Below, piece after piece: positions 26,054 to 35,275 of a DNA stretch of 64,000 bases. The notes under the pieces are model-generated. The model was not told the origin of the DNA, searched no databases, and worked only from the letters and a program-made list of their open reading frames with translations. The position numbers and the translations under genes were made by a program. The first letter of the stretch is position 1. Every line of letters starts with the position of its first letter. This stretch comes from Mycobacteriales bacterium (GTDB lineage: Bacteria; Actinomycetota; Actinomycetes; JAFAQI01; DASSKL01): contig DASSKL010000060.1 of assembly GCA_035690485.1 (NCBI GenBank), positions 25,937 through 89,936 on the forward strand, in the 5' to 3' direction.

Positions 26054-26090
26054 TGCACCCCCCGCATGGATTCACGCCGCGCATCACCCG
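26047..26090. terminator. Inverted repeat spanning the end of the ABC operon
   Basis: CGGGTGATGC (26047-26056) and GCATCACCCG (26081-26090) are perfect 10-bp arms with a 24-nt loop. The left arm includes the stop codon of the 110-residue gene. No T-run follows. Its place between convergent genes suggests a transcription-end or mRNA-stabilising structure. Confidence 0.4.
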
Positions 26091-26167
26091 CCAAGGGTTG
26101 ATCATGCCGACCGCGAATGTCGGGTGTACGCCGATTTCGTCACCTGTTCCCTCGGCGTTACAAAGAC

Positions 26168-27352
26168 CTAACCCGAGCAGACCCGCGGGTTGAACGACCC
26201 GTCGGCCGGTTCCGACAGCGGCACCTGCTGCACGGGCGTCGACGCCGCGGCGGGCTTGGACGCGGACGGGCGTGGCGCGGGCGCCGCCGACCGCACCGTT
26301 GCCGGGTGCAGGAACTGCGCGATCACCTGGTGGTCGGCGGACTTCTCCGGCAGCAGCACGTCGCCGAGGTTGCCGTAGTTGTTGGCGATCGATGTCGGCA
26401 GCACGTAGGTCTTCAGTTGCGAGGAGTCGAAGTGGCGGTAGTGCGTCCCGAGGCTGATGACGTGGTTGAAGCTCCACGCGTCGTCGATCGTGATAGCGCC
26501 GGCGATCGAGGTGAGGAACGCGTTGGCCTTCAACGGGTGCAGCAGCCCGATCGAGTGCGCCTCGTGGATGACCGCCTGCAGGAAGACGCTCTGCCGGTCG
26601 ATGCGGCCGAAGTCACCGGTCGGGTCGTAGTGCCAGGACCCGTTGCGGAAGTACGAGTAGTGGCGGCTGCGGGCCACCGCGAGCGCCTGCGCACCGTCGA
26701 GGTGCTGGCAGCCGGCATGCGTGATGTTCAGGCCGGTGAACTTGTCGCGCGCCGGCGTCGGGAAGTCGAGGTGGATCCCCCCGAGCGCGTTGACCACCTT
26801 CTTGAAGCTCTCGAACGTGATGAGCACGTAGTGGTCGATCGGGATGTCGAACTGCTGCTCGATCGTGCGGACCAGCTGGTCCGGACCGTTCTCGAACGCC
26901 GTGTTGATGCGGCCCTTGTGGTCGCTGCCGGCGAGCGTCACCAGCAGGTCGCGCGGGATCGTCAGCTCGGTGGCCTGCGACTTGCCCGGCACCAGATGGA
27001 TGATCTTGATGACGTCGGCGCGCTGGCCTACCACCTGCTGCGCCGAGCCGAACGCCTGCGTGTCGTTGCCCTGCACCGCCCGGCTGTCGCTGCCGACGAG
27101 CAGGATGTTCTCGGAGCCCGCCGCGGCGCCGGCACTGTCGCCCAGGGACGGTACGTGCACGGTCTTGATCTGGTCGAAGCGGTAGCGCCCGTAGCCGTAG
27201 AGCCCGCCCGCAACCAGCGCGCAGACGGCGACGGCGGCACCGATCCCGAGGAGCAGCCGGCGCGGCCAGCGCCGCCGACCCGAGCCGTCGGACCCACCGC
27301 CGGCCCCACTGCGTTCTCCGACCCGTGGGTCCCGCGTGCCCAGACTGCTCAT
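26168..27352 (-). CDS. LytR-CpsA-Psr (LCP) family cell-wall glycopolymer ligase
   Basis: A 394-residue membrane protein: short basic cytoplasmic tail, one transmembrane helix (LLLGIGAAVAVCALVAGGLY, about 36-55), then an extracellular LCP domain. ENILLVGSDSR opens the domain; RADVIKIIHL and ELTIPRDLLV carry conserved arginines that bind the polyprenyl pyrophosphate. LCP enzymes attach glycopolymers such as arabinogalactan or teichoic acids to peptidoglycan. The C-terminus is Ala/Pro-rich. The ATG at 27352 gives the usual length; the longer frame would overlap the divergent GNAT gene. Confidence 0.9.
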   Translation of the reverse strand: MSSLGTRDPRVGERSGAGGGSDGSGRRRWPRRLLLGIGAAVAVCALVAGGLYGYGRYRFDQIKTVHVPSLGDSAGAAAGSENILLVGSDSRAVQGNDTQAFGSAQQVVGQRADVIKIIHLVPGKSQATELTIPRDLLVTLAGSDHKGRINTAFENGPDQLVRTIEQQFDIPIDHYVLITFESFKKVVNALGGIHLDFPTPARDKFTGLNITHAGCQHLDGAQALAVARSRHYSYFRNGSWHYDPTGDFGRIDRQSVFLQAVIHEAHSIGLLHPLKANAFLTSIAGAITIDDAWSFNHVISLGTHYRHFDSSQLKTYVLPTSIANNYGNLGDVLLPEKSADHQVIAQFLHPATVRSAAPAPRPSASKPAAASTPVQQVPLSEPADGSFNPRVCSG

Positions 27353-27416
27353 GACCTCTCTGGCGTGCCCGTTCTCCGCGCGTGCATGCTCACTGAATGC
27401 CGACGGAAGGACAGCC

Positions 27417-28049
27417 ATGACCACGGCGAACGAGCAGACGGTCCAACGGGTGGGCGCGGAGAGCGTGGATCGGGTGGCCACGGCGCTGGCCGGCGCGTTC
27501 TTCGACGACCCGGTGATGTCGTGGCTGGTCCCGCCGGGTGGCGCCGACCGTCACGAACGGCTGAAGAGCCTGTTCGGCGCCGTGACCAGGGGTTACGTGC
27601 GGCGGGAGAAGTCCGTCTATGCCGGCCCGGGAGGGGTCGCCGCCGCGTTGTGGGGCCCGCCGGGGTCCTGGAAGATGGCCAACAGCGACATCGCCCGCGA
27701 GACACCCGCGCTGGTCAAGGCGTTCGGCCGCAACCTGACCAAGGCGTTGCGCGCGCTCAGCGCCGTCGACGCGAAGCACCCGACCGACCGAGATCACTGG
27801 TACCTCGGCTACCTCGGTTGTGAACCCGCGCACCAGGGCCGCGGCATCGGCGCCTCGCTGCTGCGGGTGGTCCTCGACGACTGCGACACCAAGGGCATCC
27901 CGGCGTACCTCGAGTCGTCGAACCAGCGCAACCTCACCCTCTACCAGCGCCACGGTTTCGAGATCGTCGAGGAGCTGCCGCTGCCGGGCGGTGGTCCGCC
28001 GGTGTGGCGGATGTGGCGTGAGCCTCGGGTGGAGTCAGCCGATCAGTGA
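27417..28049 (+). CDS. GNAT family N-acetyltransferase
   Basis: A 210-residue acetyltransferase. The acetyl-CoA-binding motif A is LGCEPAHQGRGIGASLLRVV (Q/RxxGxG/A), followed by the typical motif B ending AYLESSNQRNLTLYQRHGFE. The ATG at 27417 has GGAAGG upstream. The acceptor is unknown; similar proteins modify small amines or protein N-termini. Its 3' end overlaps that of the convergent Na+/H+ antiporter gene by 15 bp. Confidence 0.88.
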   Translation: MTTANEQTVQRVGAESVDRVATALAGAFFDDPVMSWLVPPGGADRHERLKSLFGAVTRGYVRREKSVYAGPGGVAAALWGPPGSWKMANSDIARETPALVKAFGRNLTKALRALSAVDAKHPTDRDHWYLGYLGCEPAHQGRGIGASLLRVVLDDCDTKGIPAYLESSNQRNLTLYQRHGFEIVEELPLPGGGPPVWRMWREPRVESADQ

Positions 28050-29621
28050 GTCTCGCAGGTCGAGGTCGCGGCGCAGCCGGCGTGCCTCGCTCGCGTTGAG
28101 CGCCCCGCAGCGGTAGCGGCGGTTGAGCTCGTCCCGTTGCGCCTGCACGAGCTCGCGGCGCAGCCAGTCGTAGTCCTCCCGCCGCCCGCGATGGCGCTCC
28201 TCCTCGTCGCCCCCGGCCGCGGCGACCTCGTGCTCGACGAACCGGCGCTCCTGCTCGAAGCGCTCGCGGACCGCGGCGACGATGTCGGGCTCCACCCGCT
28301 CGGCCTCCTCGATCTCATCGGCGCGCTTGAGCGCGGCCTCGACCATCGCGAGCTTGGCCTCCCGCTCGTGCGGGCCGCCCGCTCCGGCGCCGGTGAGGCC
28401 CAGCGCCCGCACGACGATCGGCAGCGTCACGCCCTCGATGACGAGCGTCGCGAAGATGACGGCGAAGGTCAGGTAGATGATCGTCGCCCGGTCGGAGCCG
28501 CCGTCGGACTGTTGCACGGTGATCGGCACTGCGAGTGCGGCGGCCAGCGAGATCGCGCCACGCATCCCGCCCCAGCCGAGCAGCAGCCGCTCCCGCCAGG
28601 TCGCCGGTGCGGTCTCCTCGTCGTGGCCGATGGTCCAGACCTTCGGGGGCACGACGAACTGCCAGCCGACGCGTATGCCGATGACGACGGCGCTCACGAT
28701 CGCGGCCTCGACCACCAGTCGTCCGACCGACCGGCCGTGCTGCGCGGCGACGGCGTCGCGGAACTGCAGGCCGAGGAGCACGAACAGCACCGAGTTGAGC
28801 AGGAAGTTGAGCTGGTCCCAGAACGCCCGCGCCTGCAACCTGACCCCGGGCCGGAACAGGCCTTCGGACCGGGTGCCGAGGAACAGCCCGGCCGTGACGG
28901 CGGCGAGGACTCCGGAGACGTGCGACCGATCGGCCGGGATGTAGGCGACGAACGGCGTGAACAGCGACAGGGTGATCTCGATGCCGGCGTCATGGACCCG
29001 CGTGCGCGCCTGCGCGATGGCGTAGCCGACGACCAGGCCCCACGCGATGCCGCCGGCCACCACCTCGCCGAACCGCAACACCCCGTGCGCCAGCGAGAAC
29101 GAGCCGGTGATCGAGGCCGAGACCGCGAGGCCGTAGAGCACGAGCGCCACACCGTCGTTGACAAGGCTCTCTCCCTCGAGCACGACCGTGAGCCGGCGGG
29201 GGACGCCGAGCCGCTTGAAGACGGCCGTCGCCGCCACCGGATCGGTGGGCGCCACGATCGCGCCGAGAACGAACGCCGCGCCGAGACTCAGTCCGGCCAC
29301 GACGACGTCGGCGACGAATGCGGTGATGACCGTCGTCGCGAGCACCAGCCCGACGGCGAGCAGCCCGATCGGCAGCCAGTTGGCGCGCAGCGCCCGCGGC
29401 GAGGACAGGAAGGCCGCGTAGTAGAGCAGCGGCGGCAGGAAGACGTAGAAGACGACTTCCGGCGCGAGGTGGAACGTCGGGGTACCGGGTACGAAGCTCG
29501 CAACCAGCCCGGTGAGCACGAGGAACACCGGGTAGGGCACCTCGACCAGCCGCGACAGCGCGGCGCTGGCGAGCACCGCGATCGCGACGACGAGGCCCAG
29601 GACGAACGCCGCGTCGTGCAC
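28035..29621 (-). CDS. Na+/H+ antiporter (CPA1, NhaP/NhaK-like)
   Basis: A 528-residue cation:proton antiporter with about twelve helices. The CPA1 motif is VLGAIVAPTDPVAATAVFKRL, followed by VLEGESLVNDGVALVLYGL, with the acidic residues of the transport site. The C-terminal 110 residues are hydrophilic and charged (a cytoplasmic regulatory tail). The reading frame extends upstream into the tRNA-Ser gene, so translation must begin inside it; GTG at 29621 has a purine-rich stretch upstream, and ATG at 29651 is the alternative. Confidence 0.88.
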   Translation of the reverse strand: MHDAAFVLGLVVAIAVLASAALSRLVEVPYPVFLVLTGLVASFVPGTPTFHLAPEVVFYVFLPPLLYYAAFLSSPRALRANWLPIGLLAVGLVLATTVITAFVADVVVAGLSLGAAFVLGAIVAPTDPVAATAVFKRLGVPRRLTVVLEGESLVNDGVALVLYGLAVSASITGSFSLAHGVLRFGEVVAGGIAWGLVVGYAIAQARTRVHDAGIEITLSLFTPFVAYIPADRSHVSGVLAAVTAGLFLGTRSEGLFRPGVRLQARAFWDQLNFLLNSVLFVLLGLQFRDAVAAQHGRSVGRLVVEAAIVSAVVIGIRVGWQFVVPPKVWTIGHDEETAPATWRERLLLGWGGMRGAISLAAALAVPITVQQSDGGSDRATIIYLTFAVIFATLVIEGVTLPIVVRALGLTGAGAGGPHEREAKLAMVEAALKRADEIEEAERVEPDIVAAVRERFEQERRFVEHEVAAAGGDEEERHRGRREDYDWLRRELVQAQRDELNRRYRCGALNASEARRLRRDLDLRDSLIG

Positions 29622-29683
29622 ACCGCCCGCTTTCCCGTTCGCGCTGACCATGAACGCGAGCGGGTGGGCGGAGCGGCAGTGAG

Positions 29684-29772
29684 CGGAGGCTCCGGGATTT
29701 GAACCCGGGATGGGGATTAACCCAAACCGCATTAGCAGTGCGGCGCCATAGACCGGACTAGGCGAAGCCTCC
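29684..29772 (-). tRNA. tRNA-Ser (anticodon GCT)
   Basis: An 89-nt class II tRNA on the minus strand. The acceptor begins GGAGGCT at 29772 and ends AGCCTCC with discriminator G at 29684. The anticodon stem CCGCA/TGCGG encloses CTGCTAA (anticodon GCT, reading AGC/AGT). A long variable arm follows, as expected for serine, and the T loop is TTCAAAT. CCA is not encoded. Confidence 0.96.
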
Positions 29773-29806
29773 TGGTGCTCCCGAGACTACCAACGGCAGG
29801 CGCGTC

Positions 29807-31435
<1,629 letters not shown>

Positions 31436-31481
31436 CGGGTCCTCCAGTCGTTGCGGAGAACCCACATTGTGGCCTGTCGGG

Positions 31482-31739
31482 TCAATGGTTGCGCAGCGCG
31501 TCGATCAGCTGGCCCTTGCTCATCCGGGAGCGGCCGTCGATGCCGACCTCCTTGGCCTTGTCGTAGAGGTCGCCCTTCGTCCAGTCCTCGTAGGAACCGC
31601 TGCTGCCGCCCTTGCGGCCGGTCGCCGAGCGACCCCGGCCGGCCGAGGAGTTGGCGATCCGTGCGGCCTTCTCCTTGCTGGCTCCCTCGCGGCGCAGCGC
31701 TTGGTACTGCTCCTCGTCCTTGATCGAGCTGTTCGGCAT
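31482..31739 (-). CDS. Small Rho-N/SAP-like protein (DUF7218 type)
   Basis: An 85-residue basic protein, MPNSSIKDEEQYQALRREGA onward, with KEKAARIANSSA and a C-terminal Rho_N-like helix-turn-helix (YEDWTKGDLYDKAKEVGI, MSKGQLIDALRNH). This two-part plan matches a small actinobacterial family with a Rho-termination-factor N-domain-like end; the role is unknown, with nucleic-acid binding likely. ATG with GGAGG upstream, monocistronic. Confidence 0.8.
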   Translation of the reverse strand: MPNSSIKDEEQYQALRREGASKEKAARIANSSAGRGRSATGRKGGSSGSYEDWTKGDLYDKAKEVGIDGRSRMSKGQLIDALRNH

Positions 31740-31849
31740 GGCTGACCCTCCTTCGTCAGTTCCGGCGTTCCCGGCCGCTCGCGCGAGCAACCGGGAGGCG
31801 GCGGCGCGCACGTGGCCGGTCCGACGCCTTCGGGCGCTGATGTGTTGGT

Positions 31850-33187
31850 ATGGGGCGCGTGCAGGACGAGGGACGCGTGGTCGGCGAGCGCTACCGGCTG
31901 GTCGAGCTGATCGGTCAGGGCGCGGTGGCCGACGTGTGGCGCGCCCGCGACACCCGGCTCGCTCGTGACGTGGCGCTGAAGATGTTCCGCGGCGACGCGG
32001 CGGCCGAGCTCGGTGACGCGCAGGAGGAGGTGCGCACGCTCGCGCGTCTCGACCACCCCAACCTGGTGGCGGTGCTCGACACCGGCACGGAAGGTGACGG
32101 CACCGCGTGGATCGTCACGCAGTACGTCGACGGGGAGTCGCTCGACGCGCTGATCGCCGCCGGCCGGCTGCCGCCGTCCGACGTCGCGTGGTACGGCGCC
32201 GAGGTTGCGGCTGCCCTCGGCTACGTGCACGGGCAGGGCCTCGTGCACCGCGACGTGAAGCCCGGCAACGTGCTCGTGGGGCGCAACGGACGGGTCTATC
32301 TCACCGACTTCGGTATCGCCCGGATCGTCGACGCGCCGGGCAAGACGGTGGCCAACGTGATGGTCGGCACGCCTGCCTTCCTCGCCCCCGAGCAGGTGGC
32401 CGGCGAGCGGGTCGGGCCGCCGGCCGACGTCTACGCGCTCGGCCTGCTGCTGCTCGAGGCGCTGACCGGTCGTCGGGAGTACCCGGGTGGCCCGATGGAG
32501 TCGGCGATGGCCCGGCTCAACCGGGAGCCCGAGGTGCCGACGGACCTCTCGCCGACCTGGCGCAACCTGCTGGCGGCGATGACCGCACGCACACCGGGCG
32601 AGCGTCCGACCGCGGCCCAGGTCGAGCGCCGGCTGCGCGCGATCGTGGAGGGCGCCGACACGACGATGGTCGCGCCGCTGCCCGTGCCCGGCGCGGCGGC
32701 GGGTGCGGCGGGGGTCGCCGCGGCCGACCAGACGGCGTTGCTGCCACCTGTGACCCGGCGGGTCGTGACCGAGGAGCCGATGCCGCGCCGGGGCCCGACA
32801 CCGGGGCTCATCGCGCTGCTCGTGCTGGTCGCCTTGGCGGCGGTCGCCGCGGCGATCTTCCTGGCCACGAGCGGCGGCAAGGACACCCCGACGCCCGCTC
32901 CGACGACCCCACCGCCGACACCGGTGACCACCTCGGCGACGCCGTCGTCCCCGCCACCGACGTCGGAGTTGCCCAGCCCGTCGCCGTCGCCCAGCCCGTC
33001 GCCGTCGCCGAGCCCGTCACCCTCGCCTAGCCCGTCTCCGTCGGCGTCACCCACCCCGACCCCGGCGCAGACCACGCCGACAGCAATCGTCTCGCTCGGG
33101 ACCGGTGGCGGCGGCAACAACGGTGGCGGCAACAGCGGTGCCGGTAACGGCACGGGCCCCAGCCCGTCGACGACGACGTCACCGTGA
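31850..33187 (+). CDS. Membrane Ser/Thr protein kinase (PknB-like) with Pro/Ser-rich extracellular tail
   Basis: A 445-residue kinase. The Hanks-type catalytic domain covers about 10-265: glycine loop LIGQGAVADVWRARD, ATP lysine K44, catalytic HRDVKPGN (D135), DFG at 153-155 and an APEQ-like segment. One transmembrane helix (LIALLVLVALAAVAAAIFLA) is followed by a Thr/Pro/Ser tail with a run of Ser-Pro dipeptides and a Gly/Asn-rich end. There are no PASTA repeats, so it is not a typical PknB. It probably senses an extracellular cue through the tail. A GTG nine bases after the ATG is an alternative start. Confidence 0.92.
   Translation: MGRVQDEGRVVGERYRLVELIGQGAVADVWRARDTRLARDVALKMFRGDAAAELGDAQEEVRTLARLDHPNLVAVLDTGTEGDGTAWIVTQYVDGESLDALIAAGRLPPSDVAWYGAEVAAALGYVHGQGLVHRDVKPGNVLVGRNGRVYLTDFGIARIVDAPGKTVANVMVGTPAFLAPEQVAGERVGPPADVYALGLLLLEALTGRREYPGGPMESAMARLNREPEVPTDLSPTWRNLLAAMTARTPGERPTAAQVERRLRAIVEGADTTMVAPLPVPGAAAGAAGVAAADQTALLPPVTRRVVTEEPMPRRGPTPGLIALLVLVALAAVAAAIFLATSGGKDTPTPAPTTPPPTPVTTSATPSSPPPTSELPSPSPSPSPSPSPSPSPSPSPSPSASPTPTPAQTTPTAIVSLGTGGGGNNGGGNSGAGNGTGPSPSTTTSP
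32972..33042 (+). repeat. Low-complexity Ser-Pro repeat in the kinase tail
   Basis: Imperfect short repeats built on CCCAGCCCGTCGCCGTCG units encode about twelve Ser-Pro dipeptides in a row. Codon choice varies between copies (AGC, TCG, TCA, TCT, TCC), so the protein repeat is conserved better than the DNA. It probably forms an extended linker outside the membrane. Confidence 0.85.
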
Positions 33188-33242
33188 GACGTCGTCCCAG
33201 GGCGTTCGGCCCGAGCGACGGGTCGGCGTTCTTCCGCGCCGG

Positions 33243-34787
33243 TCAGACGATCCGGCTCTCCTTGCCGGTCCAGTAGCGGTCGCGCAGCAGCCGCTTGTAG
33301 AGCTTGCCGGTCGGGTGGCGCGGCAGCTCCTCGTCGAAGTCGATCGTGCGCGGGCACTTGTAGTGCGCGAGGTTGGCCCGGCAGAACTCCAGCAGCTCCT
33401 GCTCGAGCTCCGGCCCCGCCGCGGCCGGGTCCATCGGCTGCACGACGGCCTTGACCTCCTCGCCGAACTCCTCGTTGGGCACGCCGAAGACGGCGACGTC
33501 CATGACCTTGGGGTGGGTGACGAGGAGGTTCTCCGCCTCCTGCGGGTAGATGTTCACCCCGCCGGAGATGATCATGTAGGCCTTGCGGTCGGTGAGGTAG
33601 AGGTAGCCCTCGTCGTCGAGGTAGCCCACGTCGCCGAGCGTGGCCCAGCCGGCGTCGTTGTACGCCGACTTCGTCTTCTCCGGGTCGTTGTGGTACTCGA
33701 AGCTGGCGTCGCCCTCGAACCAGATCGTGCCCGCTTCACCGGGCGGCAGCTCCTTGCCGTCCTCGTCGAGAATGTGCGCGGTGCCCCGCAGCGTTCGCCC
33801 GACGGAGCCCGGATGCGCGAGCCACTCCTCGGACGTGATCGCGTTGAAGCCGACGCCCTCGGTGCCCGCGTAGTACTCGTTGATGATCGGTCCGAACCAC
33901 TCGATCATCTGCTGCTTGACCGGGATGGGACAGGGCGCGGCGGCGTGGATCACGCACTGCAGGCTGGAGACGTCGTACTTCTTGCGCGTCTCCTCCGGCA
34001 GCTTCAGCATCCGCACGAACATCGTGGGCACGACCTGCGAGTGGGTGACGCTGTAGCGCTCGACCGCCGCCAGGTAGTCCTCGGGCTCGAAGCGCTCCAT
34101 CATCACGACCGTGCCGCCGAGGCGGGTGACGGTCACGGTGAAGCGCAGCGGCGCGGAGTGGTACATGGGCGCCGGCGACAGGTAGATGGTGTCCGGGCCG
34201 AACCCGTAGAGGAACTGGCACAGCATGGTCAGCGGACCCGGCTCGCTGCCGACCGGGATACCGGGCAGCTTGACCTTGACGCCCTTCGGCCGGCCGGTGG
34301 TGCCCGACGAGTAGAGCATGTCGGCGCCCTCGACCTCGTCCTCGATGGGTGCGGGCGGGTAGGCCGCCACCGCGTCCTCGTAGGACTCGAAACCGTCGGC
34401 GGTCCCGCCGGTCATCAGCCGGATCTCGGCCTCGGCGATCTGCGGCAGCGTGTCGGTCGCGACCTGGGCGAGGGACTTCGACGCCAGGAACGCCTTGGCG
34501 CCGCAGTCGTTGACGATGTAGGCGACCTCCGGCGGGCTCAGCTTCGAGCTGACGGCGGTGTAGTAGAGCCCGCTGCGCTGTGCCGCCCAGGCCATCTCCA
34601 GGTAGCGGGCGTTGTTGTCCATGAAGATGGCGATCGCGTCGCCGGCCCGCAGTCCCCGGTCGCGCAGCAGCTGGGCCAGCCGGTTGGACCGCTCGTCGAG
34701 CTCGCGGTAGGTGACCGTCTCGCCGGTCGTGGCCATGACGACGGCGGGCTTGTCCGGGTGGGTGACCGCGTGCGCTCCGGGATACAT
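33243..34787 (-). CDS. Acyl-CoA synthetase (AMP-forming, FadD-like)
   Basis: A 514-residue ANL enzyme. ATP-binding motif MLYSSGTTGRPKGVKVKLPG; YYAGTEG motif; GWATLGDVGYLDDEGYLYL with D then RK; the terminal lysine region is HPTGKLYKRLLRDRY. The YAGTEG variation and length resemble actinobacterial FadD4/steroid-type ligases, but substrate is unknown. ATG start MYPGAHAVTHPDKPAVV. It converges on the kinase gene and is the second acyl-CoA synthetase in 4 kb. Confidence 0.9.
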   Translation of the reverse strand: MYPGAHAVTHPDKPAVVMATTGETVTYRELDERSNRLAQLLRDRGLRAGDAIAIFMDNNARYLEMAWAAQRSGLYYTAVSSKLSPPEVAYIVNDCGAKAFLASKSLAQVATDTLPQIAEAEIRLMTGGTADGFESYEDAVAAYPPAPIEDEVEGADMLYSSGTTGRPKGVKVKLPGIPVGSEPGPLTMLCQFLYGFGPDTIYLSPAPMYHSAPLRFTVTVTRLGGTVVMMERFEPEDYLAAVERYSVTHSQVVPTMFVRMLKLPEETRKKYDVSSLQCVIHAAAPCPIPVKQQMIEWFGPIINEYYAGTEGVGFNAITSEEWLAHPGSVGRTLRGTAHILDEDGKELPPGEAGTIWFEGDASFEYHNDPEKTKSAYNDAGWATLGDVGYLDDEGYLYLTDRKAYMIISGGVNIYPQEAENLLVTHPKVMDVAVFGVPNEEFGEEVKAVVQPMDPAAAGPELEQELLEFCRANLAHYKCPRTIDFDEELPRHPTGKLYKRLLRDRYWTGKESRIV

Positions 34788-34872
34788 GCGGTCACTTTAT
34801 GCAGCCTGGTGGGTCGCCGGTCACCGACCTCGGAGGCGCCGGCCGGGGCGGTGCGGCCGCGTCTGCGCGCTG

Positions 34873-35124
34873 TCAGGACTTGGGTGCTGAGGCGGCCGGT
34901 GCCGCGTCGAGCGAGCCGTGCTCGGCGACGTGTGCGTCGACCTTGGCGAGCGCGTCGCTGACGGCGGTGGCAGGGCCACCTTCACGTTGCTGCGCATAGT
35001 AGGCGTGGCCGAGCGCGCGCAACAGCGCGTCGGCCTGGCGCTTGGCCTGCACCTCTTCGAGCTTTGCCTGGCCCTGCGCAGCGACCTGGCCCGCCTGGGC
35101 CTTGACCTTGTCGAGAAGTCCCAT
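34873..35124 (-). CDS. Small uncharacterised helical protein
   Basis: An 83-residue protein, MGLLDKVKAQAGQVAAQGQA onward, Ala/Gln/Lys-rich and predicted to be one long amphipathic helix with an Ala/Pro tail. Similar small coiled proteins are common in actinobacteria and have no assigned function. ATG with GGAGCAG-type RBS. It stands alone between a FadD-like gene and GH3 gene. Confidence 0.7.
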   Translation of the reverse strand: MGLLDKVKAQAGQVAAQGQAKLEEVQAKRQADALLRALGHAYYAQQREGGPATAVSDALAKVDAHVAEHGSLDAAPAASAPKS

Positions 35125-35275
35125 CGTCTGCTCCTGGGTGACTCGGTGCTGGGGAACGGGATCGCCGAATGGCCCGTTGCGGGCGTGCCGGTCGCACCTT
35201 CACGCATCGGCAGCCAGCGGCTGCCTCACGTCGCAAGGTACGCGCGGGGGCCGGGAACGGAAAGGGCCGAAAGAC

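Noticed and set aside
28035..29732. Longest possible start of the Na+/H+ antiporter at 29732
   Set aside because: It would place coding sequence across the tRNA-Ser gene (29684-29772); a start at 29621 or 29651 is preferred.
32972..33042. Tandem DNA repeats considered as CRISPR or minisatellite
   Set aside because: They are short in-frame codon repeats encoding Ser-Pro dipeptides, with no regular spacer pattern.
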